Shown one piece after another: positions 1 through 9,811 of a stretch of 64,000 nt of DNA. The notes beneath the pieces are model-generated. The model saw only the letters and a list, made by a program, of their open reading frames with translations, did no database searches and had not been told where the DNA came from. Within the stretch, counting starts at the first letter, position 1. The number at the start of each line of letters is the position of its first letter. The DNA comes from Mycobacterium sp. IDR2000157661 (GTDB lineage: Bacteria; Actinomycetota; Actinomycetes; Mycobacteriales; Mycobacteriaceae), in the NCBI RefSeq assembly GCF_022317005.1, contig NZ_CP081006.1, positions 620,001-684,000 of the forward strand, written 5' to 3'. A program made the position numbers and the translations under genes.

Positions 1-1862
1 CGAAACTCCTGCGCCGTGCGTGGGGGCGAGTAGCAGTTGTAGGCGACCAGTGAGGTGGACAGGATGGTGCGGGAGCTGTCGGTGTAGTACTGCGCGGCGT
101 AGGTGTCTTCGTACGGCCGGTACGCGTAGCAGATCATCATCACCTTGTCATGCCACTGCCGCTCCGGTGGCACCCGGTGCTGCATTGTGGAGTAGAAGCA
201 GTTGATGATGTCCTGTTCGACTTCGGGCGCCCCGATCCCGATGCGCTCCAGGAACTCCGGAAGTCGGGTGTTCTTACCCGAGGCGTCCACGACGAACTCG
301 GCAGGCACGATCTCCAAGTCGCCGTCGCGTTCCACTGCAACTCCGACCACCGCGTTGGCGTTGCCGTCATAGACAAGGTCGGCCACTTCCGATTCGTACT
401 GGAAGCTGATGCGCGGCTCGTCGTCGAGTCGCCGCCGCACACACCATTCGAGTAATGGCCGCCCGGCACAGACGATTTGAATGGCGCCTGTACCCGGCTT
501 CTTCCAGGTCCCGCCCAAGCGGATGCGGTACTGGGCCGCCATGTCGACGTCAAAGGCGCCCTCGCGCACCATGTCGTCGATGATGCCGGGGAACATGCGC
601 TCCAACTCGACGCGTCCAGCGGTGAGCAGGTGATGCAGATGCCAGCCTTGTGCGGCGCCCGGCCTGCCTTCGCGGCGACGGTGCGGTGGGTCCTTCTCCA
701 GGACGATGACCCGCTCGAAGGTGTCGCTGCACACCTTGGCCGCGGCGATCCCCGCGATGCTGCCGCCGATGATCACCGCGGTACCGCGACCCCGGCGGCG
801 CACGTCGGCCACATCGAGCTTGGCGTGGTCAAGCCGGGGTGGGATGCGCCGCCGGACCGCCCCGCTCGGCACGAACTTCTCGTAGTACAGCCCCACACGA
901 TGAAAGCCCCGATCATCCAGCCAATTTCGGGTCGCCTCGACCATGGCGGCCGGGCCGCACAGATAGACATCCGCGTCGCCGCCGCTGAGCATGTCCTCGT
1001 TCAACAGATCGGTGACAAGCCCGATCGGTCCGTCCCACTCTTGGTCCGCATGGGCGACGGTGACGTGCACCTGCAGGTTGGCGATAACGCCTGCCAAAGC
1101 CTTGAGCTCATCGAGCTTGCAGAGATCCTCGGCATCGGTCACCCCGTAGAGCAGATGGACCGGTTGTGCGACATCGTCGAGGGTGCGCGCCATCGCCAGA
1201 ATCGCCGAAAGGCCGGTGCCGCCGGCCACCAGGACCACCGGCCTCACAACGGGACGCAGGTAGAAGCTTCCCTTGCTGCATCGCAACGCGATACGGTCGC
1301 CGGGTTTCGCGCGGTCGCGCAGATAGTCCGACATGACGCCCTGCGGCAGCAGTCGAACTATGAACTCCAGTTCCTCGCGGCCGTCGGCGGGATGCGCGTA
1401 GGAGTAGTTGCGCCATGCACCGGTGCCGGGCACCTGCAGTTGGGCGAACTGTCCCGCCTTGAAGGCAAGTCCGGGCATGCCTGAGACGTCGACTCGCAGA
1501 ATCGCGGTGGTCGACGACACCAGATCCACCCCGGCCACCACCCCGTGGCCGGTGATCAAGCGTGCGGCATTGTCGTCGGATGGGTACTGCAGTTCGATCA
1601 GGCAGTCGGACTTGGCGAACGTCTGACATGTCAGTATCTTTCGTGCGTCGCGCTCGACGTCGGACAAGCCCTCCGTGCGCCCCATGTCGTAGTCACCGGT
1701 GGTGCAGGCGGCGACGCAGGTGCCGCAGATCCCGCTCTGGCATTCGTTGACGATCGCGACGCCGTGTTCTTCGGCCGCCTCCAGAATCGACTGGTCCGGC
1801 CCGGCGGGCATCGTCGTCTGCGTGCCGTCCGAATATCGGACGGTGATCTGACGAGCGTCCAT
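1..1862 (-). CDS. [2Fe-2S] ferredoxin / FAD-NAD(P) reductase / FAD monooxygenase fusion (partial, C-terminus off the left edge)
   Basis: The frame is open from an ATG at 1862 to the window edge, about 620 codons. Residues 1-85 form a plant-type [2Fe-2S] domain with cysteines at about 41, 46, 49 and 79. Residues about 90-335 are a ferredoxin-NADP reductase-like module with RNYSYA (FAD), a GGTG nucleotide loop and CGPAAM. From about residue 360 a new Rossmann start, VIIGGSIAG, opens a PHBH-type FAD monooxygenase or epoxidase that runs off the edge. I translated across the second junction (about 780-900) and found no stop, so the fusion looks real. The protein can probably carry electrons from NAD(P)H to the Fe-S centre, but whether they serve its own flavin domain or a partner is unknown. 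It lies 30 bp after the luciferase-type gene and is probably co-transcribed with it. Confidence 0.8.
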   Translation of the reverse strand, partial: MDARQITVRYSDGTQTTMPAGPDQSILEAAEEHGVAIVNECQSGICGTCVAACTTGDYDMGRTEGLSDVERDARKILTCQTFAKSDCLIELQYPSDDNAARLITGHGVVAGVDLVSSTTAILRVDVSGMPGLAFKAGQFAQLQVPGTGAWRNYSYAHPADGREELEFIVRLLPQGVMSDYLRDRAKPGDRIALRCSKGSFYLRPVVRPVVLVAGGTGLSAILAMARTLDDVAQPVHLLYGVTDAEDLCKLDELKALAGVIANLQVHVTVAHADQEWDGPIGLVTDLLNEDMLSGGDADVYLCGPAAMVEATRNWLDDRGFHRVGLYYEKFVPSGAVRRRIPPRLDHAKLDVADVRRRGRGTAVIIGGSIAGIAAAKVCSDTFERVIVLEKDPPHRRREGRPGAAQGWHLHHLLTAGRVELERMFPGIIDDMVREGAFDVDMAAQYRIRLGGTWKKPGTGAIQIVCAGRPLLEWCVRRRLDDEPRISFQYESEVADLVYDGNANAVVGVAVERDGDLEIVPAEFVVDASGKNTRLPEFLERIGIGAPEVEQDIINCFYSTMQHRVPPERQWHDKVMMICYAYRPYEDTYAAQYYTDSSRTILSTSLVAYNCYSPPRTAQEF

Positions 1863-1892
1863 CGGGTACCCCTTCGGTATGAGTGCCGACAG

Positions 1893-3002
1893 CTAGACGG
1901 TCGCGATAACGGGCTTCTTGGCCAGCCGCGCATTCAGCTTGGGCAGGACCTCCTCGGCGAGCAGCCGCATGGACTCCTTCCAGGGACCCGGGTTGTCGCT
2001 GTAGTCGCAGCTGAGGATCAGCAGGTGTCCGAAGCCGCCGACCTGGTCGTAGGTGGCCTCCAGCTTGTCGACGACGGTGTCCACCGACCCGACCACGAAG
2101 GTGTTCTCGGCGAGGTACTCCGGTGTCACGTCTTCATCGGGCACCGACGGGTTGTGCTTGTAGAACCTCGTCATGCCGAACATCCGGAACGTCGGCAGCA
2201 CGTACTCACGCATGAAGCGACCGATCATGCCGTCCACGGCGAGGCGGAACGCCTGTTCGTCGGTCTCGGCGACGACGACCTCACGCACCAGCCGCCAGTC
2301 GCGACGGTCGGGTGTGCGCCCACTGCGTGCGGCACCTTCGAGCACCGCATCCCAATGCGAGGCAACGTATTCGGCGTTGAGGTCCAGGCTCATCGGAATG
2401 TAGCCGCGCTCGCCGGCGAGCTTGAGCGTCTCCGACCCGGCGGAGAAGCCGGTGACACCGATCGGCGGATGAGGCGTCTGGAACGGCTTGATGTGGCGGG
2501 CCATCAATCCTTCGAACATCGGCGCGATGCCGTTGGCGTTCCAGTACTTTCCACGATGTTCCCACGGCTGGTCCTCGGTCCAGATGCGCAGCATGATCTC
2601 AAGCGCCTCGCGGGTCATCTCGCGATGCTCACCGTTTTGGCCGTCCACGTCGAACAGCGCCCAGTCACCGGGGATACCGCTGGCGCCGACGCCGAGCATG
2701 AAGCGCCCCTGGGCAAGGTGGTCGAAGTAGGCCACCCGGTGGGCCAGTTCCACCGGGTGGTGGTAGGGAAGCAGATGCGCACCGGGGGCGAGCTTGATCG
2801 ACTTCGTCCGTTGCAGCGCTTGGGCCAGCAGCAGGTCCGGTGCGCAGATCGGCTCCCAAGCCACGGTGAAATGTTCGCCGACCCAGGCCTCCACGTAGCC
2901 CAACTGATCGGCGAGCTCGATGACCTCGAGGTCCCACTGGGTTGCGTCGTACAGGCTGCGCTCCGGTGGATGCGCCGGCATCAGGAAAAGTCCCAGTTCC
3001 AT
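1893..3002 (-). CDS. luciferase-like (LLM class) flavin-dependent oxidoreductase
   Basis: The 369 aa protein starts MELGLFLMP and has the bacterial-luciferase TIM-barrel pattern: a WVGEHF segment near residue 40, an APDLLLA segment, GRFMLGVGAS near 100, and a C-terminal gate with the VVGSVDTVVDKL motif typical of F420- or FMN-dependent LLM oxidoreductases. The frame stays open well upstream of 3002, but the homology begins at this ATG. The family oxidises or monooxygenates varied substrates using reduced FMN or F420H2. Its partner downstream is the fused reductase/monooxygenase, which could supply reduced flavin or act on the next intermediate. The substrate cannot be told from sequence. Confidence 0.85.
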   Translation of the reverse strand: MELGLFLMPAHPPERSLYDATQWDLEVIELADQLGYVEAWVGEHFTVAWEPICAPDLLLAQALQRTKSIKLAPGAHLLPYHHPVELAHRVAYFDHLAQGRFMLGVGASGIPGDWALFDVDGQNGEHREMTREALEIMLRIWTEDQPWEHRGKYWNANGIAPMFEGLMARHIKPFQTPHPPIGVTGFSAGSETLKLAGERGYIPMSLDLNAEYVASHWDAVLEGAARSGRTPDRRDWRLVREVVVAETDEQAFRLAVDGMIGRFMREYVLPTFRMFGMTRFYKHNPSVPDEDVTPEYLAENTFVVGSVDTVVDKLEATYDQVGGFGHLLILSCDYSDNPGPWKESMRLLAEEVLPKLNARLAKKPVIATV

Positions 3003-3098
3003 CGTGCACCTCTCGATTGTGGTCACTTGCGAGCCGCCGTAGGGATCGAGCAGCCCGGGTGGGTCTCGCGCCTCAACTGCGATGTACAACACAGTACT

Positions 3099-3139
3099 AG
3101 CAAGATACTTCATGCGGCGCAAGTACGGAATATCTTGCT
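3099..3139. promoter_or_regulatory. inverted repeat in the divergent control region of the catabolic island
   Basis: The 261 bp gap between the luciferase-type gene and the enoyl-CoA hydratase gene is locally AT-rich. It holds a perfect 9 bp inverted repeat, AGCAAGATA (3099-3107) and TATCTTGCT (3131-3139), separated by 23 bp. The position suggests a shared operator for both directions. The half-sites AGCAAG and CTTGCT match halves of the KstR2 consensus as I recall it (AnCAAGnnCTTGnT), but neither forms a full site. No regulator gene is adjacent. Confidence 0.45.
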
Positions 3140-3263
3140 GGTTTAGCGTGGATATTCTTTTACTCTGCCCGTATCGTCTATGGACATTCTGGTCACGCCA
3201 CGCGTAATCTTCTGCATCAGCGGATCCCGCGCAGCGGGGGTGCCGACTTGAAGGGAGCACGTC

Positions 3264-4160
3264 GTGCAGCTTTTCGACTACATCGACTACGAACTGCTCG
3301 ACGACGGTCGCATCGCCGTGGTCACTCTCGATCGCCCCAAACAGCGGAACGCGCAGAACCGGGGAATGCTCGTCGAACTCGGGTCGGCGTTCGAACTCGC
3401 CGAAACGGACGACACCGTGCGGGTGGTGATCCTGCGCGGCGCGGGGCCCTCCTTCTCCGCCGGTCACGATCTCGGGTCCTCCGACGATGTCCGCGAACGC
3501 ACACCCGGTCCCGATCAGCACCCGACGTACCAATGCAACGGCGGGACGATCGGCGGCGTCGAGACCCGGCATCGCCAGGAGTGGCACTACTTCTTCCAGA
3601 ACACCAGGCGGTGGCGCAATCTGCGCAAGATCACCATCGCCGAGGTGAACGGCATGGTTCTCTCCGCCGGCCTGATGCTGGCATGGTGCTGTGATCTCAT
3701 CGTCGCCGCCGACGACGCGGTATTCGCCGACGTCGTCGGCACCCGACTGGGGATGTGCGGGGTGGAGTATTTCGGTCATCCCTGGGAATTCGGCCCGCGC
3801 AAGGCCAAAGAGCTACTGCTAACCGGCGATGCGCTCAACGCCGACGATGCCCACGCACTCGGCATGGTCAGCAAGGTCTTCCCCAGCGACGAACTGTCCC
3901 AGTGCACGGTCGACTTCGCACGCCGGATCGCCAAGCTGCCCACGCTGACAGCGCTGCTGATCAAGGAGTCGGTGAACCAGACCGTCGACGCCATGGGCTT
4001 CGGCACCGCGCTCGACGCGTGCTTCTCCCTGCACCAGCTCAACCACGCCCACTGGGCCGAGAAGACCGGTGACCCGCTGGGCATCGGGACGGTCGAGCAC
4101 GGGCTGGAGGACTGGCGGTTGGCACCCGACATACTGCCCGCGGCCAAGCACCGACCTTGA
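3264..4160 (+). CDS. enoyl-CoA hydratase/isomerase (crotonase) family protein
   Basis: The 298 aa crotonase-fold protein has the oxyanion-hole segment [12 protein letters not shown] at about residues 72-83 and a second one at [18 protein letters not shown] (about 130-147). It starts at GTG 3264 behind AAGGGAG. A long insert (residues about 85-115) follows the first motif. The usual catalytic Glu pair is not obvious, so it may be a hydratase, isomerase or hydrolase on an acyl-CoA. It is first in a plus-strand run with two acyl-CoA dehydrogenases and a CoA ligase, which together make a beta-oxidation-like module. Confidence 0.85.
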   Translation: MQLFDYIDYELLDDGRIAVVTLDRPKQRNAQNRGMLVELGSAFELAETDDTVRVVILRGAGPSFSAGHDLGSSDDVRERTPGPDQHPTYQCNGGTIGGVETRHRQEWHYFFQNTRRWRNLRKITIAEVNGMVLSAGLMLAWCCDLIVAADDAVFADVVGTRLGMCGVEYFGHPWEFGPRKAKELLLTGDALNADDAHALGMVSKVFPSDELSQCTVDFARRIAKLPTLTALLIKESVNQTVDAMGFGTALDACFSLHQLNHAHWAEKTGDPLGIGTVEHGLEDWRLAPDILPAAKHRP

Positions 4161-4174
4161 GGCAGGCGAGGCAT

Positions 4175-5389
4175 ATGGACGTCGACTACCCACCACAAGC
4201 CGCCGCGTTTCGCGAACAGATCCGTGCCCTTCTCAGCGAGCACCTGCCGAGTGACTGGCCGGGCGCAGGTGCCCTTGCGCCCGATGAGCGCAAGCAGATC
4301 GGGCGGCGATGGCGAAAGATCCTGGCTGACCGAAGGCTCGTCGCCGTGTCGTGGCCCAAGGAGTACGGCGGCGGCGGTCTGTCCGTAATTGAACAACTGG
4401 TGCTGGAAGAGGAATTCGCTCGTGTCGGCGCCCCGGAACGGGCCGAGAACGACGCCCTCGGAATCGATCTGCTCGGAAATACGCTGATCGCGCTCGGCTC
4501 CGAGGAGCAGAAGGCGCGCTTCCTGCCCAGGATCCTGTCCGGCGAAGACCGGTGGTGCCAGGGCTTCTCCGAACCGGAAGCGGGTTCGGACCTGGCATCG
4601 GTGCGGACCCGCGCCGTGCTCGACGGCGGCGAGTGGGTGATCGACGGGCAGAAGACCTGGACGTCGGCGGGTCCGACGGCGAACTGGATCTTCCTGCTGG
4701 CGCGAACGGATCCCGCCCGACCCAGGCACGCGGGGCTGTCGATGCTGCTGGTGCCGATCGACCAGCGGGGTGTCGAGGTCCGTCCGATCGCCAACGCCGC
4801 CGGACACGCGTCGTTCTGCGAGGTCTTCCTCACCGGCGCCCGCGCCGGGGCGGCCGACGTGCTCGGCGGGGTCGGCGGCGGGTGGACCGCGGCCATGACG
4901 CTGCTCGGCTTCGAGCGTGGCTCGCAGATCATCTCCGCAGCAGCGGAATTCGGCCGCGACCTGCAACGGCTCCGCACACTCGCCCGCGCCCGGGGGCTAC
5001 ACACGGATCCCCTGATCCGCGACAAGCTCGCATGGTGCCACTCGCGGGTCCAGATCCTGCGCTATCAGGGATATCGGGGCTTGACCGCACTGCTGACCGG
5101 ACAACGCCCGGGGGCCGACGCCGCGATCAGCAAGGTCATCTGGAGCGAGTACTTCCGGCGCTATACCGAGCTCGCCGTGGAGATAGTGGGGCTGGAGGCA
5201 CTGAGCCCCAATGGTCCGGGAAACGGCGCGGCGCTGCTGGCTCCGGTGGCGGGTACGCCCAACTCGGTCGGCTGCTGGATGGAGCAACTGCTCTATGGGC
5301 GCGCCGCGACGATCTACGCCGGCAGTTCCCAGATCCAGCGCAACGTGATCGGGGAACGGCTGCTGGGTCTTCCGAAGGAGCCGCGCTGA
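4175..5389 (+). CDS. acyl-CoA dehydrogenase, first of a pair
   Basis: This is a 404 aa acyl-CoA dehydrogenase of FadE type. [18 protein letters not shown] near residue 130 forms the flavin/substrate loop, [13 protein letters not shown] follows, and the C-terminus has [24 protein letters not shown]. The ATG at 4175 is preferred to a GTG 18 nt upstream because it begins the conserved MDVDYPPQ segment and sits after GGCGAGG. The usual EGTNE is replaced by AGSSQ, as in the two-subunit (alpha2beta2) mycobacterial dehydrogenases of sterol and ring degradation. The partner gene begins one base after its stop, so a heteromeric enzyme is likely. Confidence 0.88.
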   Translation: MDVDYPPQAAAFREQIRALLSEHLPSDWPGAGALAPDERKQIGRRWRKILADRRLVAVSWPKEYGGGGLSVIEQLVLEEEFARVGAPERAENDALGIDLLGNTLIALGSEEQKARFLPRILSGEDRWCQGFSEPEAGSDLASVRTRAVLDGGEWVIDGQKTWTSAGPTANWIFLLARTDPARPRHAGLSMLLVPIDQRGVEVRPIANAAGHASFCEVFLTGARAGAADVLGGVGGGWTAAMTLLGFERGSQIISAAAEFGRDLQRLRTLARARGLHTDPLIRDKLAWCHSRVQILRYQGYRGLTALLTGQRPGADAAISKVIWSEYFRRYTELAVEIVGLEALSPNGPGNGAALLAPVAGTPNSVGCWMEQLLYGRAATIYAGSSQIQRNVIGERLLGLPKEPR

Positions 5390-5390
5390 C

Positions 5391-6485
5391 ATGGACTTCC
5401 GCTACAGCGCCGAACAGGATGACTTCAGAGCGTCGCTGCGCGGATTCCTCCGCCATGCGGGGAACATGGCGCATCTGCGCGACGTGGCCGCCGCAGAAGG
5501 CTACGACGGACCGCTCTGGAAACGGCTGTGCGCCGAGCTGGATCTGCCCGGGCTGAACATCGCAACCGGATACGGCGGAGCCGGTGGCACCATGCTCGAG
5601 ACTGCGATCGCGTTCGAGGAGCTCGGCCGCGCACTCACCGCCGTCCCGATGGCCGCCACCACCTTCACCATCGAGGCCGTCATGCGGATGGGTGACGAGA
5701 CCCAGCGCCACAGGCTGCTTCCCGGGTTGCTCAGCGGCGAGCTCGTCGGAGCCTTCGCGGCAGCGGGAACCGATGCCGCTGAAGCGGCGTCGACCGTAAT
5801 GGCTCGTCGCGACGATGGCCGGACCACCCTCGTCGGCGAGTGCTCACCGGTACTGCACGGGCACGTCGCGGATGTGTTCGCCGTGCCGGCGCGCGCAGGC
5901 CACTCGGTGGGGGTCTACATGGTGGCGGCAGGCACCCCCGGCGTCACGGTCGAGCGCCTGCCCTCGTTCGACGTCACCCGGCCGGTCGCCAGGTTGACGC
6001 TCGACAACGCGTCAGCGGAGCCGCTGGCGGCCGCCACACCCGGCCGGATGGAGCGGGTGCTCGACGTGGCACGTGTGCTGCTATCGGCCGAGATGCTCGG
6101 CGGCGCCGAGGCATGTCTCGCACTTGCCGTCGAACATGCTTGCACCAGAACGCAGTTCGGCCGACCCATCGGTTCGTTCCAGGCGGTCAAGCATTCGTGC
6201 GCCGAGATGATGATCGAGATCGACGCGACCCGCGTGGCGGTGATGTTCGCCGCGATGAGCGCCGGCGACCCGGATGAACTGGCGAGCACGGCACCGTTGG
6301 TCAAGGCCCAGGCCGCGGACACGTTCACTCAGTGCGCCGGTTCGGCCCTCCAGGTACACGGCGGGATCGCGTTCACGTGGGAACATGACGTTCACCTGTA
6401 CTTCCGCCGAGCCAAGACCACCGAAGCACTGTTCGGTAGCAGTGCCCGCCACCGAGCGCTGCTCGCCGACCGCGTGGACCTGTAA
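5391..6485 (+). CDS. acyl-CoA dehydrogenase, second of a pair
   Basis: This 364 aa acyl-CoA dehydrogenase is shorter than a homomeric enzyme (about 380-400 aa). It has the N-terminal helical domain ([11 protein letters not shown]), a degenerate middle domain, and a C-terminal domain with [16 protein letters not shown] and [23 protein letters not shown]. The end reads [14 protein letters not shown] and lacks a GTNE-type Glu. It starts one base after the stop of the preceding dehydrogenase. This tight pairing of a longer and a shorter FadE is the hallmark of heteromeric mycobacterial acyl-CoA dehydrogenases. Confidence 0.88.
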   Translation: MDFRYSAEQDDFRASLRGFLRHAGNMAHLRDVAAAEGYDGPLWKRLCAELDLPGLNIATGYGGAGGTMLETAIAFEELGRALTAVPMAATTFTIEAVMRMGDETQRHRLLPGLLSGELVGAFAAAGTDAAEAASTVMARRDDGRTTLVGECSPVLHGHVADVFAVPARAGHSVGVYMVAAGTPGVTVERLPSFDVTRPVARLTLDNASAEPLAAATPGRMERVLDVARVLLSAEMLGGAEACLALAVEHACTRTQFGRPIGSFQAVKHSCAEMMIEIDATRVAVMFAAMSAGDPDELASTAPLVKAQAADTFTQCAGSALQVHGGIAFTWEHDVHLYFRRAKTTEALFGSSARHRALLADRVDL

Positions 6486-6508
6486 CACCGCATACCGAGG
6501 AGCGACCG

Positions 6509-8182
6509 ATGACCACCTCACCAGCGGGACAACCTGTAACCTCGCCCACTTCCGGCGAACACGTCACGGCCGAGTCCTATGCGGCGGGTTCGACCGAGGC
6601 TCCCCTGTTGGAGGAGACGATCGGGACGAACTTCGAGAGAACCGTCTCCGTTCACCCCGACGTCGAGGCCCTCGTCGACGTCAGCACCGGTCGACGGTGG
6701 ACCTATGCCGAGCTCAACACCGAGGTCGACCTCGTTGCCCGCGCCCTGCTGGCCGGTGACATCAAACCCGGTGATCGAGTCGGCATCTGGGCACCCAACT
6801 GCGCGGAGTGGACGATTATCCAATACGCCACCGCCAAGGTCGGTGCGATTCTCGTGACGATCAATCCGGCCTACCGCACCCACGAACTGGCCTATGTGCT
6901 ACGGCATTCAGGTGTCCGGCTGCTCGTGTCGGCGACGAGCTTCAAGTCCTCCGACTACCGAGGCATGGTCGCCGAGGTGCGCCAGGAGGTGCCCGACCTC
7001 GAGGAGGTGGTGTTCCTGGGATCCGGCGACTGGGACACCTTGCGACAGCGCGGTGAACGGGTCTCGATCACAGACCTGCAATCCCGGCACGACGGCTTGA
7101 TGCCGTCCGACCCGATCAACATCCAGTACACCTCGGGCACCACGGGCTCGCCGAAAGGGGCGGTGCTCTCGCACCGCAACATCCTCAACAACGGCTACTT
7201 CGTCACCGAACTCATCAACTTCCGTCCCGGCGACCGGCTGTGTATCCCCGTGCCCTTCTACCACTGCTTCGGCATGGTGATGGGCAATCTCGGCTGCACC
7301 ACGCACGGCGCCACCATGGTGATCCCGGCAGCCGGCTTCGATCCCGGCGCGACCCTGGCGGCCATCGAAGCCGAGCGTTGCACCGCGGTGTACGGCGTGC
7401 CCACGATGTTCATCGCGATGCTTGCCCAGCCCGAGCTCGCGCAGCGCGACCTGTCGTCGCTGCGGACCGGGATCATGGCCGGTGCCACCTGCCCCATGGA
7501 GCTGATGAAGCGTTGCATCAACGAACTCCACATGCCCGAGGTCGCGATCGCCTACGGCATGACCGAGACCTCGCCGGTCTCATGCCAGACCCTCATCGAC
7601 GATGACCTGGACAGACGGACCGCCACCGTCGGTCGCGTGCACCCGCACGTTGAGGTCAAGATCGTCGACCCGGATACCGGAGCCACTGTCCCGCGCGGTG
7701 TTCGCGGCGAGTTCTGCACGCGCGGGTACTCGGTGATGACCGGCTATTGGGACGACGACGACAGGACCCGGGAGGCCATCGACTCTCACGGATGGATGCA
7801 CACCGGAGATCTCGCGGTGATGCGCGACGACGGCTACTGCCAGATCGTCGGGCGCATCAAGGACATGGTGATCCGCGGAGGCGAGAACGTCTATCCCCGG
7901 GAGGTCGAGGAGTTTCTTCACACCCACCCCGACGTCGAGGATGTCCAGGTCGTCGGGGTTCCGGACGAGAAATACGGCGAGGAGATCTGCGCGTGGGTGA
8001 AGATGCGATCGGGCGCTCGACCGCTGGACGCCGACACGGTGCGGGAGTTCTGCGTAGACCAACTCGCCCACTACAAGATTCCCCGCTACGTGCGCGTCGT
8101 CGACGAGTTCCCGATGACGGTGACGGGCAAGGTGCGCAAGGTCGAGATGCGTGCAGAAACTGTCCGGCTGCTCGGCCTCTGA
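6509..8182 (+). CDS. acyl-CoA synthetase (AMP-dependent, FadD type)
   Basis: The 557 aa adenylate-forming enzyme activates a carboxylic acid to its CoA thioester. Motifs are the P-loop [12 protein letters not shown] at about 210-221, YGMTETSP at about 350, [16 protein letters not shown] at about 430, the hinge [16 protein letters not shown], and the C-terminal [10 protein letters not shown] with the catalytic Lys. It starts at ATG 6509 after GAGGAGCGACC. The N-terminus (about 25 residues) is a low-complexity Thr/Ser/Pro leader. It lies 23 bp after the FadE pair and probably makes the CoA ester they oxidise. Confidence 0.9.
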   Translation: MTTSPAGQPVTSPTSGEHVTAESYAAGSTEAPLLEETIGTNFERTVSVHPDVEALVDVSTGRRWTYAELNTEVDLVARALLAGDIKPGDRVGIWAPNCAEWTIIQYATAKVGAILVTINPAYRTHELAYVLRHSGVRLLVSATSFKSSDYRGMVAEVRQEVPDLEEVVFLGSGDWDTLRQRGERVSITDLQSRHDGLMPSDPINIQYTSGTTGSPKGAVLSHRNILNNGYFVTELINFRPGDRLCIPVPFYHCFGMVMGNLGCTTHGATMVIPAAGFDPGATLAAIEAERCTAVYGVPTMFIAMLAQPELAQRDLSSLRTGIMAGATCPMELMKRCINELHMPEVAIAYGMTETSPVSCQTLIDDDLDRRTATVGRVHPHVEVKIVDPDTGATVPRGVRGEFCTRGYSVMTGYWDDDDRTREAIDSHGWMHTGDLAVMRDDGYCQIVGRIKDMVIRGGENVYPREVEEFLHTHPDVEDVQVVGVPDEKYGEEICAWVKMRSGARPLDADTVREFCVDQLAHYKIPRYVRVVDEFPMTVTGKVRKVEMRAETVRLLGL

Positions 8183-8218
8183 CCCGACCCCGGATCTTGC
8201 GCGTGCCGTCCCGCGGTT

Positions 8219-8241
8219 ACTAGGATATCCAAGTATCTAGT
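8219..8241. promoter_or_regulatory. inverted repeat upstream of mmsA
   Basis: ACTAG (8219-8223) and CTAGT (8237-8241) flank 13 bp that include the palindrome GGATATCC (8223-8230). The right half reads AGATACTT on the minus strand, an octamer also present at 3103-3110 in the other control region, where ACTAG also lies just to its left. It sits about 18 bp before the mmsA start in the 76 bp gap, a good place for a repressor site. Confidence 0.4.
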
Positions 8242-8258
8242 CGGCGAAGGGCATGCTC

Positions 8259-9779
8259 ATGACCAATCAGATCCCGCATTTCATCAACGGCAAGCGGTCC
8301 ACCGGACAGTCGCCGCGCACCGCCGACGTCTTCAATCCCAGCACCGGTGAGGTTCAGGCGCAGGTGTCGCTGGCCTCGGCCGCCGACGTCGACACCGCAG
8401 TGGCCGGCGCCGCCGAGGCGCAGATCCAGTGGGCGGCGTGGAACCCGCAGCGCCGCGCCCGGGTGCTGATGAAGTTCATCGAACTGGTCAACCAGAACGC
8501 TGACGAGCTGGCCGACCTGCTGTCGCTGGAGCACGGCAAGACCCACGCCGACTCGCTTGGCGACATCCAGCGCGGCATCGAGGTGATCGAGTTCGCGGTA
8601 GGGATCCCCCACCTGCTCAAGGGCGAGTACACCGAGGGCGCAGGCAGCGGCATCGACGTGTACTCGCTGCGCCAGCCGCTCGGTGTCGTCGCGGGCATCA
8701 CGCCGTTCAACTTCCCGGCGATGATCCCGCTGTGGAAGGCCGGGCCCGCCCTGGCGTGTGGCAATGCCTTCATCCTCAAGCCGTCCGAGCGTGACCCTTC
8801 GGTGCCGGTCCGGCTGGCCGAGCTGTTTCTGGAGGCCGGCCTGCCGCCGGGGGTGTTCCAGGTTGTACAGGGCGACAAGGAGGCCGTCGACGCCATCCTC
8901 GAGCACCCGGCGATCCAGGCGGTGGGCTTCGTCGGTAGCTCCGACATCGCCCAGTACATCTACTCCACCGCAGCGGCCAACGGTAAGCGCGCACAGTGCT
9001 TCGGTGGCGCCAAGAACCACATGATCGTGATGCCCGACGCCGACCTCGACCAGGCCGTCGACGCCTTGATCGGCGCCGGGTACGGCAGCGCCGGTGAGCG
9101 GTGCATGGCGATCAGCGTCGCGGTGCCGGTCGGCAAGGAAACCGCCGACCGCTTGCGCGCCCGACTGGCCGAGAGGGTCAGCGAACTGCGCGTCGGCCAC
9201 AGCCTCGACCCGAAGGCCACCTACGGCCCGCTGGTCACCGAGGCCGCGCTCAAGCGGGTGCGCAGCTACATCGACGCGGGCGTGGAGGCCGGCGCCGACA
9301 TCGTGGTCGACGGTCGCGAACGGACAAGCGACGACCTGCAATTCGGTGAGGAGAGCTTGGAGAACGGCTTCTTCATCGGACCCACGCTGTTCGACCACGT
9401 CACCACCGACATGTCGATCTACACCGACGAGATCTTCGGCCCGGTGTTGTGCATCGTCCGGGCCGGCGACTACGAAGAAGCGTTGCGGCTGCCGTCCGAA
9501 CACGAATACGGCAACGGCGTGGCGATCTTCACCCGCGACGGTGACGCCGCCCGCGACTTCGTCAATCGGGTCCAGGTCGGCATGGTCGGCGTCAACGTGC
9601 CGATTCCGGTTCCGGTGGCCTACCACACGTTCGGCGGCTGGAAGCGGTCCGGCTTCGGCGACCTGAACCAGCACGGACCGCACTCGATCCTGTTCTACAC
9701 GAGGACGAAGACCGTCACCCAGCGTTGGCCGTCGGGAGTCAAGGACGGCGCCGAGTTCGTCATCCCCACCATGAAATAG
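8259..9779 (+). CDS. mmsA: methylmalonate-semialdehyde dehydrogenase (CoA-acylating)
   Basis: The 506 aa enzyme converts methylmalonate semialdehyde (or malonate semialdehyde) with CoA and NAD to propionyl-CoA (or acetyl-CoA) in valine and propanoate breakdown. MmsA signatures include ITPFNFPAMIPLWKAGPAL at about 145-163, the VGSSDIAQYIY turn, and the catalytic Cys in YGSAGERCMAISVAV at about residue 285. ATG 8259 is favoured over ATG 8253 because GAAGGG lies 7 bp ahead of it. It leads the mmsA-fadE9-mmsB operon, which corresponds to Rv0753c-Rv0751c. Confidence 0.95.
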   Translation: MTNQIPHFINGKRSTGQSPRTADVFNPSTGEVQAQVSLASAADVDTAVAGAAEAQIQWAAWNPQRRARVLMKFIELVNQNADELADLLSLEHGKTHADSLGDIQRGIEVIEFAVGIPHLLKGEYTEGAGSGIDVYSLRQPLGVVAGITPFNFPAMIPLWKAGPALACGNAFILKPSERDPSVPVRLAELFLEAGLPPGVFQVVQGDKEAVDAILEHPAIQAVGFVGSSDIAQYIYSTAAANGKRAQCFGGAKNHMIVMPDADLDQAVDALIGAGYGSAGERCMAISVAVPVGKETADRLRARLAERVSELRVGHSLDPKATYGPLVTEAALKRVRSYIDAGVEAGADIVVDGRERTSDDLQFGEESLENGFFIGPTLFDHVTTDMSIYTDEIFGPVLCIVRAGDYEEALRLPSEHEYGNGVAIFTRDGDAARDFVNRVQVGMVGVNVPIPVPVAYHTFGGWKRSGFGDLNQHGPHSILFYTRTKTVTQRWPSGVKDGAEFVIPTMK

Positions 9780-9811
9780 CCCGACGACCGCTCGCGCGAG
9801 GAGAAGTAGCG

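Noticed and set aside
477..3146. Long open frames on the plus strand opposite the fused flavoenzyme and luciferase-type genes
   Set aside because: High GC keeps antisense frames open. Their proteins are Arg/His/Gly-rich with no domain, while the minus-strand frames carry clear motifs.
3003..3779. Upstream extension of the luciferase-type gene by about 260 codons
   Set aside because: The extension overlaps the enoyl-CoA hydratase gene on the other strand, and homology starts at MELGLFL.
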